A stretch of DNA of 64,000 bases from Balanoglossus misakiensis (Eukaryota > Hemichordata), in the NCBI GenBank assembly GCA_040954595.2, contig CM082587.2, positions 806,001 to 870,000 of the forward strand. Reading direction: 5' to 3'. The notes below the pieces were generated by a model. It was not told where the DNA came from. It ran no database searches and worked only from the letters and a program-made list of their open reading frames with translations. The first letter of the stretch is position 1; each line of letters opens with the position of its first letter. This document shows, one piece after another, positions 15,001 through 28,743 of this stretch. A program made the position numbers and the translations under genes.

Positions 15001-17399
15001 TTTAATTCATTCTCGTACGTGATGAGAAATCAGGTGCCTGGAACTTACACCCAAAGTAGCACTGTATTTTCAGTATTAATGATTGCACGTTCAAGCTAAA
15101 ATTTTCCATGTAATTTTTCTTATCTTGTGTTCCACTTGTACATGAAATGTTTTATGAAACCTTTATTTGAGAAGACTTTCATAAAGATGCCGCAGCTGGG
15201 GTCATAACAATCAGAGAGTAAAGAAGCCTAACAGAGGATATCCATTACGCCACAGCACGTAATGCCAGAAATCAGTATAATTTCCCTCGTTGGCGACAAC
15301 CAAGTTCCATAATTGACTTCAGTTCCATTCCATTGCAATTACTGTAGTCTCTGGTCACTTATTCACGAGAATTTCTTATTTTGAAACTCATGGCATCACC
15401 CTTCCTTGTTTGTCAGACCTCAAAGTCGAAGTGCGCATGCGCCGTGACAACGGCGATGGCCATTCGCTTACAGACACTAAACTTGCAGGTCACATGACTC
15501 TTGGTCTCTTAACAACGTTTGCTGTCGTTAACATCCATAACGACTCGCCACAGAGAACACTGTATTGGCATTGAACATATCACAGATAGTCCATGTACCG
15601 GTATTTGCGAAAATGTTTGCAACGTCATCTAGTGGCTTGATTTGACTGCATTGATAATGGGAACGGTATGTTTTTCTTTTTATTTATTCCTCATTTTTGC
15701 AACTTTCAAGAAAACACTTCCCAATAGGCTGTAAACTTCCCTTTGGGGCCCAAGAAGTCTTATGTATAACATCTATTACGTCCAGTAAATTATAATCAGA
15801 AACCTGCCAGGTGGTGGGAAAAGATTGCCTTAGAAATTTGTTAGTCTTTAATCATTTCCTGGAGACAGTATGGACACACTTGGCACACTTGAAGATTCCA
15901 CGGAATAGACGCAGAGAATTAGTAATCACTGTTCCCTTAGATTAAACATACTTAGTTGCTTTAATACAGCCAATTTGAAGATCACAGACCGATTATCATG
16001 CTTGTTAAAATATACAGTAATGAAAAATCTGATGGCACTCGGATCTTACACAATGAGAAGTGACTGTGATTACATCAGATTACTATACATGGTTAATTCC
16101 ACCAGCAAAGTATCTTGTCTCGAATCAGATTTGTGTGTTACAAGTACGGACCGCTTCACAAGAGACTGGGTAATCAAAATAACAGATGGTGAAATTACTG
16201 TTTGTTACTCTGGGAATCCACTCAGTCTGTAGAATAGACGCTAATGAAACCTTCATCATAAAACCAATTATTTACCTCCAATTGCTTCAGGGTTGTGTTT
16301 GTTTCTTGATATCAATAACAGAAGTATAGCCACCAGAATTCCGCAAAAACAGATCGATACAACAACATTCATTTGCAGAAAGGTTGATTGGGAATGACAG
16401 TACTAATGATGTTGTTCAGAATATGAAACAGAAGAGTTAACTGTCACAATTGCCTTTTGAAAGTTTGACGTTGCCATGTCACCTTGGCAATGCGTGACCA
16501 TGACGATAACTTAATTGTCATCTTCCGAGTGTCAGAGTACATGATCATGTAGCATAACTCGAACGTTGATTCATGACATGCCATGGTTTCATCGCTGTGA
16601 AACGGACTTAGACTTTTTCACATGTGATGTCATTTTGAAAATACTAGTACGTTACATTGGTTATTATTCTAAAAATATTTAACTTGACATATACATCAAG
16701 TTTCCAATAGTACCAACTGCGCATTATGTACCTTTTCCCGTAGTTTACGTACGTAATGGTGTTCTTGACTGATAAGATTTTCATCCGACACTTAACAATG
16801 CGGTTCTTGCCTTGGGAGTTACTTACTGATGGAATGTACTGGATGCATTTACTCTGCATCATGGGTTGTCCATTAAGGTTGCTGGATGATTATATCTACC
16901 ACCTCCGATTAACTGTTTTGCTCATGCTTGTATGCACCTCAATTTTTCTGCTATTTGACAGGTATTTATCATTGCGGGTGGGTGGCAGTAGTCTTGTGAA
17001 TGCTCAACTTAACTAAACAATATTCCCAAGGAATTGTTTTGTGTCTTTGTCCATTTATCAACTTTGGTTAAATGAGATACAAGTCTTTCTCACTAGATCA
17101 ATTTTATTTACAGACGGCTGCCATGAAAACTGATTGATGTTGTCGATGACTGCAGAGTTGCAAATCTGGACCGAGCAAGACCAATAGGGACATAGCATGC
17201 ACGCTGATCAATCGCCTGAAAGAAGACATATTTCGCATTGATATTCAGCTGCAGCAAACTAACGAGACAAAAGTGCCCTTGATTCTCATAATTGTCTGAC
17301 AGAGCCACTGAAGCGATTGAGTGCGAATCCCAACACACGACTACTAGAGGAACCTCAGGGCTAGTACAAACTGCAGTGAACTTAACAAGATTTGCAGCT
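1..17399. other. Gene-poor intergenic region
   Basis: I see no coding region I can support in these 17 kb. Open frames are short (about 110 aa at most), lack recognisable domains and are scattered over both strands in AT-rich sequence. There is no tRNA-like or rRNA-like segment that I recognise. Part of the stretch may be leader intron or promoter for the first receptor gene, because a splice acceptor sits just before that gene's ATG and its upstream exon is not firmly located. Confidence 0.6.
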
Positions 17400-17981
17400 G
17401 TGAGTATCCATTTTGAAATCTGACGGTTCTAGAGATGACAAATGACATTTTCTTGATTTAAAAATATAAAATCAAAATATGTTCAAAGCTACGTTCAAAG
17501 CATATGTTAATAGAAATATATCAGATTATGTGACACAGAAAGTATATGCCATTGGGCTGGCCACCATGATTAACTTTAATAGTCAAAAGAAGTCCATCAA
17601 TAATTTCCTGAATGCGTAGCAACCTTATTTCCGTTGCCTTCTCGAAAGACACTGTGTTCTTAAATACTTGAAAAATACAGACGCCATTGAGGACGAACAT
17701 GATTTCAGTTTTCAAGCACAAGGCAAAGAGTCAAACATACTGTATTAGGAGCAACATGATTGTATTTTCCGACATATGATAACAATGAGAAGTGTTAATC
17801 TTAATCTTAACACAATATTCTATCAAGAGGGTGAATTTTTTTTAGCTATAAAAATTTACATCACAATAAATTTATCCATCTTTACTTCTGATACCATCTG
17901 GCCATTAATCATGCACCATCTGTCTGGGTACACTAGAATAGGAGCCTTATTAAACAGAGATGTCGCCTTTCTGTCCTTCAG
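17400..17981 (+). other. Probable 5'-leader intron of receptor 1
   Basis: A pyrimidine-rich acceptor (ctgtccttcag) ends at 17981, 42 bases before the receptor 1 ATG. The nearest strong donor upstream is gtgagt at 17400, following a relatively GC-rich stretch (about 17100-17399) that could be a leader exon. The acceptor is supported by the same arrangement in the four paralogues. The donor is a guess and could lie much further upstream. Confidence 0.35.
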
Positions 17982-18023
17982 ATTTGAATCGACAAACTCT
18001 ACTTCACCCAGTCATTGAAGAAG

Positions 18024-19058
18024 ATGAATAACTCCAGTGCACTTGACGGTTTAGATGACTTCTTTGGATCATCACCACCCTACATCTACATAACTGAGCT
18101 GACCATGGGCATTATCGGCAGCATAGGCAACTTCTTAGTCATTCTTGTCATCTTACTCACTCCAGAGATGAAGACAATTACAAATTATCTGATTCTAAAT
18201 CTCGCTGTGGCGGATTTCTTTACCTCTTTCCTGTTAGTGTTGAACAAATACTTGACCCAAGCTTTTGACTTTCCCGTCCCAGGGGGTATAGCGGGAGAAT
18301 TCTACTGTCGACTGTACTTCAGTGCCATCTTCTTCTGGATCAATATTAAAGCGTCAACGTTTAATTTAGTTCTGGTGACGTTTGAGAGATATTTCGCCAT
18401 TGTACATCCTCTGGCCTACAACAAATACTACACGAACCAACGATTGATCGTCATGGTGATTGTTGCATGGTCATTAGCTGTCACTCTTGAAACCACATTT
18501 GCATTTTTCCACCGGGAAGAGCCAGGTACCTGCATCTTATTCGCTTATCCAAACAACTCGGTCGCCATATTTTTTGGCGTGTTTTACTTCATCTTCGGCT
18601 ACTTCATCCCAACAGTTGCTATGGTGTGGGCGTACCTCAGAATTCTTGCCAGTCTAAAAGTACATCCTGGGAAAGGCTTCAGTAATACAGATGACCGTGT
18701 TGGGACACTTGTTCTTGCAAGGAAACGACTCATCAAAATGCTGTTCCTGGTTTTGATGGCTTACTTCATCTGCTGGACGCCGGACACCTTTCTCTTTCTT
18801 GTACACAATCTCGGAGGACCAACCGATTACTATGCTGACTACTTTCACAGTATCATTCTGCTTGCATTCGCCAATTCCATTCTCAACCCGTTCATTTATG
18901 CATTTAAGTACAGGCAATTCCGCAAAGGTTTCTTGAAGAACCTTTGTCCCTGCATGGCCAAGAACAACAAAGTCGGCTCAGAAATGACAAACTTGGGAAA
19001 TCCTGCATCTCACAGGACGAACAGTGAACGTGTGGGACGAGAAAACGAGGTTGCTTAG
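18024..19058 (+). CDS. Class A GPCR, cluster receptor 1
   Basis: This encodes a 344-residue rhodopsin-like seven-transmembrane receptor that should sit in the plasma membrane and couple to G proteins; the ligand is unknown. I use the ATG at 18024; reading on upstream only adds a TTG. Hallmarks are all present: a short N-terminus with N-glycosylation sequons, GN at residues 35-36 (TM1), LAVAD around 60-64 (TM2), Cys95 at the top of TM3, ERY at 121-123 replacing DRY, W149 in TM4, Cys170 in extracellular loop 2 to pair with Cys95, P196 in TM5, CWTP at 250-253 (TM6) and NPFIY at 288-292 (TM7). A likely palmitoylated LCPC follows helix 8. Length is normal for a peptide-type receptor. Its closest relative in the cluster is receptor 3 (shared LGGPTD loop and the NLCPC tail). 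There is no coding intron. I cannot assign it to a named vertebrate receptor. Confidence 0.9.
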   Translation: MNNSSALDGLDDFFGSSPPYIYITELTMGIIGSIGNFLVILVILLTPEMKTITNYLILNLAVADFFTSFLLVLNKYLTQAFDFPVPGGIAGEFYCRLYFSAIFFWINIKASTFNLVLVTFERYFAIVHPLAYNKYYTNQRLIVMVIVAWSLAVTLETTFAFFHREEPGTCILFAYPNNSVAIFFGVFYFIFGYFIPTVAMVWAYLRILASLKVHPGKGFSNTDDRVGTLVLARKRLIKMLFLVLMAYFICWTPDTFLFLVHNLGGPTDYYADYFHSIILLAFANSILNPFIYAFKYRQFRKGFLKNLCPCMAKNNKVGSEMTNLGNPASHRTNSERVGRENEVA

Positions 19059-22000
19059 ACAAGAGGATATTACATAACATTGTTAACAATATTAGTTTAC
19101 TTCAACGATTTTTAAGTCGCTGAAATTGGAAGTTTGGGACAACCTTTGGATTGAAAAGACTCATGAAGCTATTATACACCACTCTTTCCTGTAACATGGA
19201 ACATATAGAATATCTGTATATTTAGTGCAATATATTCGAATAAGTTTTATCCAAACACTGGAAGCACAAAAGCTGTCAGAATAGTTTAACATGATTTTAT
19301 ACGCACAAAAGATTGTTAGGCAGACTATTCGACATAGGCAAATCTGTGCCATGTTTTAACTTGACATCCACAGTCCTTATTAAATCATTTTATCATCTTT
19401 ATTTTCCAAAACATTCAGAATAACATTGAGAACGAAGGAAATGAAGAATTTCCTGATAAAGTTATTTTATTATAATTTGTGTATTCTCATCTTAAAATTG
19501 AAAATTTAAGATCTTCATTAATTAAGTTTCATGGAGAACAGTAGTGCGGTTGACATAGGTAAGAATTCACCAGTAGTCTAACACCATTTTGATCAAAAGA
19601 GGCGTGATTTTGATATAACAAAAACTGACAGACTTATATCCGCCCAGCTGGAATTTGAAATTCCATGTAGTCAACTCATCTTGATACTTGATTCTAGTTT
19701 AATCACACAGAGGGAGCTTGAGCATTTCAGATATCGACATGTGGCTTGGGGATCAAAGAAATTGACCTGCACCCACAGACAAGAGATAAAGATAATAAAA
19801 AGGGGTGAATGGAAAATTGCCTTGAACGATAACATAGGACAAAGGCTGCCGATTCATATCACACTGACTGTTTCAGGTGTTGATAATACCAGATGGAGGA
19901 TTGAATGTGAAGTGTAATTCTGGTTGCATTATGTAGCACAGGAAAATATTCAGCATGTATCATCGATCAAAGTATTTTGTTCAGTGATGGTTCATCCCTC
20001 TTGAATACTTAAAAGGTAATGCCGGCAATATCATTTCACTGCGAATGAGTTCTCTGGAAGATTTCCCTTCAAATGAGCACCATCTCATCTGACGCTTTCG
20101 AAAGTGGTCGTGAAAATCTCAGATGCCACGCACTATAAATGTGATTAACAATTCAGCATTGGTAGTTCGATACACACACATTGTTATCTCTAATTCCCAG
20201 GAGACTTTCACTACAAGAAATCTACTTGTTTTATTGCTTTTAAAATTGCGGGAGATGTATATATTCACGTTTCAACACCGTACTTAATGATGGATCCCTA
20301 ATGACTCATTCTTCACAACTTCTTACATTTCTAATAAAACATTAAATCTTTCAAGGGTTGCAAATCATCCATTAATACACTGCTGACATCTCTGTTGCTT
20401 TATGAATTAGAATTTGTAAAAGTTTCTCACATACTGCATTTGTACATGATGATAATTATGTATTTACCAGGTATATAGTTTCATATGGTAAAGGAATTAA
20501 ATCACATTTGATGGTTTTGATGAAAGTGTGTGTCTTGGTTTCAGACAGACATTCAGAATAATGCTTTCTGGTCTAACAGATCAATTGATGATCAGTACAA
20601 CATTTTGAGGCAAACGGATGGGTACAATTATATAATTTCTGTATATGAAGCACTTTAATGTATATATAATTAGTCTGTTGGATTTCAATTTGCCCACACA
20701 TTTACTTATTATTGTGAAGGAGCACATAATTCATACTATATAAAAATATTTAAGTCAATTAAAAGATTATTCAAAATTTACTTTTGAGAATTTTGATACT
20801 TTAACGGTTTTAACTAATTGTACCGCAAGTTGGACGTAAGAAAACATGTCTCAACAAAGCATTCAAAACAAAGCATTCAAAACACAGCGTTCAATCAAAT
20901 TACATGTGCTCCATTGGGAATATTTTCGGCAACTCATAAACAACTAGCCATAGCTTTTGTTCATGCCGTCTAATCAGACTTACTACATATTGTTGTGATA
21001 GACCTTGTTCTGTGTATAAAACTCAATTTGCGCATTTTCTGGTTACTAGCTTGTCACTATACTAGTATATTATGACACCAGATTATATTTTTCAATTGAA
21101 TTTTATCATGTTGCCGGCTCTAGAACCTAATTATTGAAAGTAATTATTAATTTTTTTGCAAAATATGATTAGACAAGGAATTGTAACTCTTGACTTTTTC
21201 ATTGTTATGTATCTGTATATTCTTGACGGGGCACATTGTTTGAGCCTTCCATTGCTTGAATGCAATGAGATCGGAAGCCAAGTGTATGTTAAAATAAAGA
21301 TATCTTATTGTTCTAAATGTCAACCAACTGTTTCTTGTTCTATTTCAGTTGCATGTTAACATGTATTATTAATTTCAGTAGTTTATTTAAAATAACTTGC
21401 ATGGGCTGTTGATCAGGAAGGGGGAGCAATTTATGCAAGTATTATTAATGGGTTTACAAAGCTTTTTCATATTCCACTTTATCATAATTTTCAACAAATG
21501 CACTTAACTAAATTAAAAGAATTCTCCCAGTTTTATAGCATTCAACGTGCTACGCAAATATGACCCCTCTTCTTACACTGCTTGGATTGTTTTCGCAAAT
21601 TGCATGGTAACATATCGGACATGTATATGATGGCTCAGCAGGCAAAGGTTGACTTCAATCGTACATCAGGTATTATGTATCATCATCTTCCGCCATCTGT
21701 TGAAAAAGAATTGAAGTTTTCTCACACAAAAAAGCTTGTAAAAGTATACTTTTATGCTTTAGTTCCGTCAACACGACACTTAATGGACCAATTTTCATGG
21801 ATTATCACGAGCGAAGCCACTCAGTCAACATAGACACAGGTATTGATACTATTTAAACACCAACGAATCAAAAGCTTTCACAATATGCAAATCATCCACC
21901 TCCTGTTTTCAAAATCATCCACTTATGGCGGCATCGAGGTTGGATTGAAATTGGTCACTGAACAGCCGTTACTGCACACTACACTATCATGATTCCCGAA

Positions 22001-24950
22001 AAATCTACCAGTATACTCAGTTGAACTAAACCATTCACACAGCAAATGTATCCAATCATACAAACGGAATTGGACCATAAATTTGGCAATCAGACTTGTT
22101 ATCCCGTAATACCCAGGACATTAATTACAAATCAGCTCAAATCGGCTAAAATATCAATGACAATGTAGAACTGTGCGATCCAGTTTATCAGGGGCCGTGA
22201 TGAATTCATGAAGCACTAGACCCCCCAGAGCCAGACTTGACCCTGGAGCGAAGATTTGTTTCCTGTGCATGTGGCTCATTCACAATGAAATAAGTGGAAG
22301 CAGCCCTGTGGCAATCGATTACACCTGGAAAGTAGCGGCCTAAATTCAAGAAGTCACTCCGTAATTGTAAGGATCACTCCAGATCATTTCGTTGCCATAT
22401 CGATATATTTTTCTGAAAGCGCCACCAGCGTTGGAAGTCGAGTGTGTTTATTTTGAGAACGTTGCTACAATATGTGAAGGCGCCCCCACAACTTGCATGT
22501 GGCTGTCGAATGAAAATCAGTTTCTTGTTTCATTCGCCGGGTGATGGCACTGTGCTAATTATCATTCTGTGAGCACAGCGCATGCCTGTGAGTGCTAGAA
22601 TGAAACCTTCAAGGCAACATACATGTAGGTTGCATTCTGACGTACATAATTTAATTCATGTAAGGTCCACATGAAATTAGTGCATAACTGAAGATGAGTA
22701 AACTTAATATTTGAAGTGTGCCTGATACATAAAATTAATTAATCAACAGATAAATGAAACTTAATGTACACTTCAGGCACCTGCTTCTGTTATAAAATAT
22801 ATACGAAGCAAGGAGTGGTTAAAATTTCTCCCTTGATCACTACAATGTACCAACAACACCAACACTAACATGTAATCTGCCAAAGTCGACAGTAAAAGAT
22901 TTTTAAAATGTGGAAATATCGTTAAACTTTCGCCGTAACTGAATGCATGATTTATTTTAACTATGAATAATTAACAGTACTGACACATTTCCTGAAAACT
23001 TGTTCAGTGTAGCTGGATTTATGCCATTGACTAAGTTTTTGTATCCATGGCAACTATGGACGAGTGTTTCTTTCTTGTGGGATGTTTATGTAAATATAGC
23101 AAATTGAAATTTAATTATTCATATTTTGCCTGTTCAAAATGACCTCCATTCTCTGGGTTAACTCTGTGGAATAAAATTTATAATCAGGATTTTTTTTTAT
23201 GACAACAAGATGATGAACACCAGGATTTCTGCTTTGTTCTCAAGACAGAGTCCTGGCACACTTTAATAAAGCAAAGAATTGGAGTACTGTCTGTCCCTGA
23301 GGGGCACACTACCTTAAGTCGCCATCGTCTCAAAACATGAAATAACATTTTTGTTTTGAGTGTTCTCCCAAGTAGACCCAATGAATTTTGTTTTAAAATC
23401 AAAAGTGATCTAAAGAGGTCTCAGTCTTCTACATTAAATCTGTTGAATAATTAACCTCCAGCATTTCTTAGAAGTATCATCATCAGACATTCTGGAAGAA
23501 AATTTCAGCAAGCCGTAAGGTTTACGGGTACTTTGAAAATATCAAAGTGTATGTGTCAGGATTGACAGGTTGTTTGGAGTGATATTTTAACTAAAAGTAC
23601 AAGTATCCTAAAATGCAAATTTGTGACAATGTAAAGAACTCTGGCAGCTGTTATCCCAATGAACCTACAAACTAAATTTGTAGAAAATGGACAATCAGAC
23701 AAACATATATACCCAAAATGGTAAGATTTAACACAAATAGCAACAAAATAAGCACATTCCCAGAGAACTGCTCACCAATTTTCAAAATTGTCAGTGTCAG
23801 TAAATTATACATCAAAATCTCAAATTTCTGACAAGATCTGAAGGGTGTACACAGAACCTGAAATATTTTATCTTTCATGAATTTTCCAGAGGCGATTGTT
23901 ATACATTTGTAGATAACCTAGCTGCATGTAATTAGTGGTTTTATTCATTTTCCAGGAAAACTACCATGCGATTGTAAGATTATGCCATGAAATAAAACCC
24001 AGAGTGGATTAATAATTAAATATTAATGTCTTAGATATCTTCAGGTGTTTCGAAATTAAATTACAAGATTATGATGGCACTAATGTAGTTGACAAGATTT
24101 CTGTTTAACAATACACCATAAAATGACAGCATAATCATTCTATACAGCAAATCATAAACCTTGAACTTCTATTGTCTACTTTTACTTGGTTTGGGGGTGC
24201 CCATAAAGCCCTGGGTATTCTTCAATATCAAATGATGTCAGATGCGCTCCTGGGCTGATCCTCGATCAGTAGTGTGTGATCAATATTTCTTATGTTAAAA
24301 TCTAGTGTTATGGAAGTAAGGATACACTGTACAGTTGACAATAATATTTCAAAATGAACCAAATTATAAAGATTCAAATGATTTTTCAAGAAATTATATT
24401 CAGGTATGAAAACACCAATCTTTATCCTGGCATTTAAGCCTGACTGCAATGGATTATTGAGTTGAACATTAACATAAAGGTGATCTGTTCGTCTTGCATG
24501 GATAAAATATTTGTGACTAGTATCTGTTTACACAGAGAATGTCGTGATGATTCACTGCTTCTTGAAAAGTGAAAGGCTGTGGAATATTCCCCATGCCATA
24601 CATAATTCATATCAGTTCCGCAAGACATAAACTACAGTGATGGGGAGTTCATAAATACTGCATCACAACTCTTATGCTCAAACAAACTGTTCACAGCAAG
24701 TATTGCGGCGGCACAGCAAAAGTAAAATTAAAAACACGCATTTTAAAAATTCATGCTTTGAAGCCTAAAAGTGATTGAAAGTTCTTTTGTTGAAGTTTGT
24801 TATGAAAAGTTGGAAAAAACTTTTGGTGTGCCTGACAATAAGTCACTTACATTTGCTTTTGAAATAGTAAATAATTGAAAGAAATCATAACACCAAGTAA
24901 GCTTTCTGCTTCAAATAAATAGAAGCTCAAGAAGATTTCAAGCAGTGCAA
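19059..24950. other. Intergenic region between receptors 1 and 2
   Basis: This holds the 3' untranslated part of receptor 1 and then AT-rich sequence with no supported gene. I looked for further receptor fragments (motifs such as ERY, CWTP or NPFIY in any frame) among the open frames here and saw none. Confidence 0.55.
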
Positions 24951-25081
24951 TTCCGAAGATAGCAGATGCAGAGTTAAAGCCGCCTCTACTTCATCCAGAA
25001 AAAATACAATCTGTTTGGCAGAATTTAGAAGAGGATTTCACATCCAAGAAAAGGACTCTCCAGTCTGACGAACGTATCACG

Positions 25082-25343
25082 GCAAGTTTCTCAAAATGTT
25101 GTTTTGTATTTTGTTGCTAGGCGTTAGATCACAAAGTTATCATGTCATTTTTGAGTATTAGAGGTACCTTTATGAGGTTTGAGACATTATAATCGCAGAT
25201 TTCTCTGTCAAAGTATTATTTGACAGAAAACATACATTTTTGGAAAGTCTTGGCTATGAATAGTACTCCTATGCCATCAAAGTTTGTAGTATCAGTAGCA
25301 TGTTTGTTTTCTGTCTTAAAGGATAGGTTATTTTTATTTTCAG
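25082..25343 (+). other. Possible 5'-leader intron of receptor 2 with a GC donor
   Basis: The acceptor is a long pyrimidine run ending in cag at 25343, 21 bases before the ATG. The best-placed donor is acg followed by gcaagt at 25082, a GC rather than GT donor. GC-AG introns exist but are rare, and normally need a better upstream match (AG before GC). This is therefore either a weakened splice site or the wrong donor. Confidence 0.3.
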
Positions 25344-25364
25344 GGCCAAGTTTGAACAATCACC

Positions 25365-26360
25365 ATGAACTTCACTGGAACAGATAATGGTACCATCCCA
25401 ATGGTTGAAATGCCTTCTTACATCTACAACTCCGAGCTTGCAATGGGCATAATTGGAACAATTGACAATTTGATCGTAATTTTTGTGATCTGGTTCACAC
25501 CAACCTTGAGAACAATAACAAACTACTTAATCGTCAATCTTGCTGTAGCAGATCTCCAGACCTCTATATTTTTAGTTCTCATGAAGTATTTGACTCAGGT
25601 TTTCAAGTTTCCAGTGCCAGAAGGTTTAGCAGGCGAACTGTACTGTCGGTTTTATCATGGTGGGTTCATCTTCTGGACTGGGATTCGAGAATCGACATTC
25701 GCTTTAGTTTTAGTGACCTTAGAGCGATATATTGCCATTGTTCATCCATTGCTTTACAACCAGTATTGTACGATTCGCAATATGGTCATTGCAGTTGCTG
25801 TAACCTGGATCATGGCATTTACTTTCGAGTTTATTATCACGTTTTTTCATCATAGTGCACATTGAATATGCATATATGAATATCCAAATCCATCAGTTGC
25901 ATTGTTTTTCGGGTTGTTTTATTTCATTTGTTGTTACTTCATTCCAACTGTCATAATGATCTGGGCGTACGCAAGAATGCTCAGTAGTATTAATGTTAAT
26001 CCCAATCAAAGCGGTGGTAGCCATGACAATGAGAGGGATGAGACATTATTGATTGCCAGGAAGCGGTTAATAAAAGTACTGCTTCTTGTCTTTATGGCAT
26101 ATTTCATTTGTTGGACTCCACTCACCCTCCTCTTTCTTTATTCCAATTTATTTGGAGACTTAAATGTTTTCGACAGTTATTTTATGTGGCTTGTCATTTT
26201 AGCTTTTGCAAATTCCATCCTTAATCCGTTTATTTATGTTTTCAAGTATCGCCAGTTCCGCAAAGCGCTTTCAAAGAAATTGTGTCCTGCTCTTAGAGAT
26301 AGCAAAGTCAGACAACAGAATATTACAACAACCAACACGACAAGAGAAGCAACACACTAA
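25365..26360 (+). pseudogene. Class A GPCR, cluster receptor 2, with an in-frame stop
   Basis: The segment reads as a full-length paralogue of receptors 4 and 5. It is broken by one TGA at 25863-25865, codon 167, in extracellular loop 2 between TM4 and TM5. The frame continues without shift on the other side, through TM5, CWTP, NPFIY and the tail. The stop aligns with the glycine of the Ala-Asn-Gly motif of receptors 4 and 5, so a single GGA to TGA change explains it. TM1 has DN in place of the usual GN pair. Everything else (ERY, the disulphide cysteines, NPFIY) is intact, which points to a recent loss, a polymorphic null allele or a sequencing error. The first half alone would lack TM5-7 and could not be a normal receptor. 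An AATAAA lies at 26715-26720. Confidence 0.8.
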
Positions 26361-28738
26361 AACTGCATCAATAGACTATTTTCTGAACTCCACCCGTACA
26401 ACGAATTGTATAGTTTGTGTATTTCATCATGGTAATACATCATATTGTTGTTACATGTATTTTCACTTCTTCAAGTTCAGTCACCCATTACTTTGTAAGA
26501 GCAAATGTGGAAACTAATATTTATTGTATTACGTGATTTCTTAAATATGCCTTGGCTTGTGCATTGTGTTTTAAGGATATTAAATATTTAAATTTAGTCA
26601 CAATTACATGATTGCGTGTTTTTGTCACACAACAAATACATAATCATGAGTCTCCCACCCCACACCAAATACACCCTAAATATCTGATTTTCACAAAGTT
26701 TATGAATCTAGTGGAATAAAACATATATGGATATTGAAGAAATCAAGACATCTCCTATGTTTCCTTCATACATGACTCCCTTTAGTTTACTATAAAACAT
26801 TACTCAATGTATGCCTGTCTGCATAGATAATTGTGTCGATCGTCATTTGATCAGTTTGTCCATCTCCTGCATTTACTGAAAGCCCGGGTCAATTGCAGCC
26901 ACTTGTAGCATATTATAATTGATACAATACTTCTCCCTATCCTTAGTGCACAAGATAAATGATTTCCAAAGCTTTTAATATACCGGGACTGTGCAACTGA
27001 CTATGAACTGCTTTGTGTAGTGTGACCAATAACATGATTACGAAAATCAATTATGTATTCACTACCCAATTCCAATCAAGCCTATTGTGTATACTGGGTC
27101 TTTATAGCACTAGCCATTTTATCCATGTAAGAATTGGGTATCTGGGTAGAATATACATGTTATTGAATAAATATGGGCGTTCCTACATCTCAATATTTAT
27201 CATCCCTCTCCCGGTTATATCAAAGGATCTGTGCAGATTATGAAATTATATGTTTGGCATCATACATTCCCAGGCTGTCCTGAGGATAAATGAACAAATT
27301 CTAAGGATAATTCCTTGTCAGTGATTTACACCTCATATTGTTATTGCTGATTGTTAGGCATTGTTGTTCAAACCGAGAACGTGAAAATTGTAGTAATTTA
27401 TTTGCAAAAGACACAATCTTTACAATATTTCACCTAGTTATAATACTCAGACTAATTCAACCCCTAGGTGGTATTTTGGCTTTCCCAGAATCCTATTCTT
27501 TGATGAAAGGGTTGAAAGGTTTCTATCTTGAAAACTCCCTTTATAAGAAGGAAGCAAAGCCTGTCATAATCTTTGAGAGCGAGAGTACACTAACAACGTG
27601 TAAACTTTCTAAGCAACACCTTCAGCCTTGTGTGTTCCAAGCGTCTGAGATTAGCCTGGTGCCCACGAAACAACTTGCACTCTAGACGGAAGATAGAAGG
27701 CTTACTGAAGTACAGATTGGAGTGTTTTCTGCATTGGGAGCAAACCACAACCAGTAACTCAAAGGATTACCGTACTACGACCAAAGTAACCAAGAGATCA
27801 CATAAGGTACAAAGAACCATTCACTTGTTCAGAGTTTGTTGACCGTATATTCAACAATTTCACAAAAAATGCAAAATACTCATGAACAGCATGGGTATGA
27901 ATTCAATGACATAGCTTTTGCCAGACTTTGGTTGTGTGAAGTATCATCCCTAAGTGCCAATGTTCATTTCTAACAGCTTCGTTTTAATGCGTATCTTCCG
28001 ACAACAACAGCTTGGCCTTCAATTTAATATTTGCAACATGCAGAGCGACCAATGGTCATATTGAATGAGTGCACATTGTCAATTCGTAAAAATCCTACAG
28101 AAGAGACAGATAATGATTGACTGAGATAAATAATAACAGCGTTTTATACAAAGTAGGCCTATAATTGGATTTTCTTATTCTGTTTTCTATATCCTCAAGT
28201 CGTCTGCTTATAACCATTTGGCCTGTGAAAATGATGAGCTAAGGGAAAGAGAACAACAAGAGTGGGAAGGCCAAAATGTCACAGAAGGTGCAATTGGTTT
28301 TTCTTGAATACACCCCATGGTGGATCATTAGAAATCAGTATCCATGACTACTCGGATCTGTATAATTGAGTTTGCCCTTGAACGGTTTCTTAGAGAATTC
28401 ACAACCAGAGAAAAAAACAAGGGGTGACTGACTCACATGATGAATGAACATTATTGTATGCCAACCTTGTACACAAACCACTTTATGGCAGTGCGGGTAT
28501 AGATTAGACTGGTCTCCTTTTTTAAAAGTTTGAGAAAAACACTGTGTGTGAGTCCAATCAAGGAGATACGAGTAAACTTTCTGGAATAGTTTCAATCCAG
28601 CCAAAAGACATCATACTCTTAGCCACTCGTGACAGCTCTGATTATCCAATGTTAACCTTTAGCAAAATATGAGAAAAAGACTGATTTTCAAGGCATGTTT
28701 TTCCTTACACAAGTCTTTGCATTGTTTATCTCTTTCAG
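26361..28738. other. Intergenic region and receptor 3 leader
   Basis: Here are the receptor 2 3' region, including an AATAAA at 26715, and AT-rich sequence with only short frames lacking domains. A splice acceptor for receptor 3 (tctctttcag) closes the stretch at 28738. I could not place the matching donor with confidence. Confidence 0.5.
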
Positions 28739-28743
28739 ATCCA

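Noticed and set aside
25863-25865. TGA as a selenocysteine codon
   Set aside because: The aligned residue in paralogues is glycine, not cysteine, and I see no reason for a redox residue in this loop. A point mutation is simpler.
25902-26360. Second half of receptor 2 as an independent gene with its own Met
   Set aside because: It starts in the middle of TM5 and continues the frame of the first half. Paralogues show one continuous gene.
28669-28743. Upstream Met of receptor 3 as the start
   Set aside because: The extra 25 residues are read across a clear splice acceptor (ending at 28738) and have no counterpart in the other receptors.
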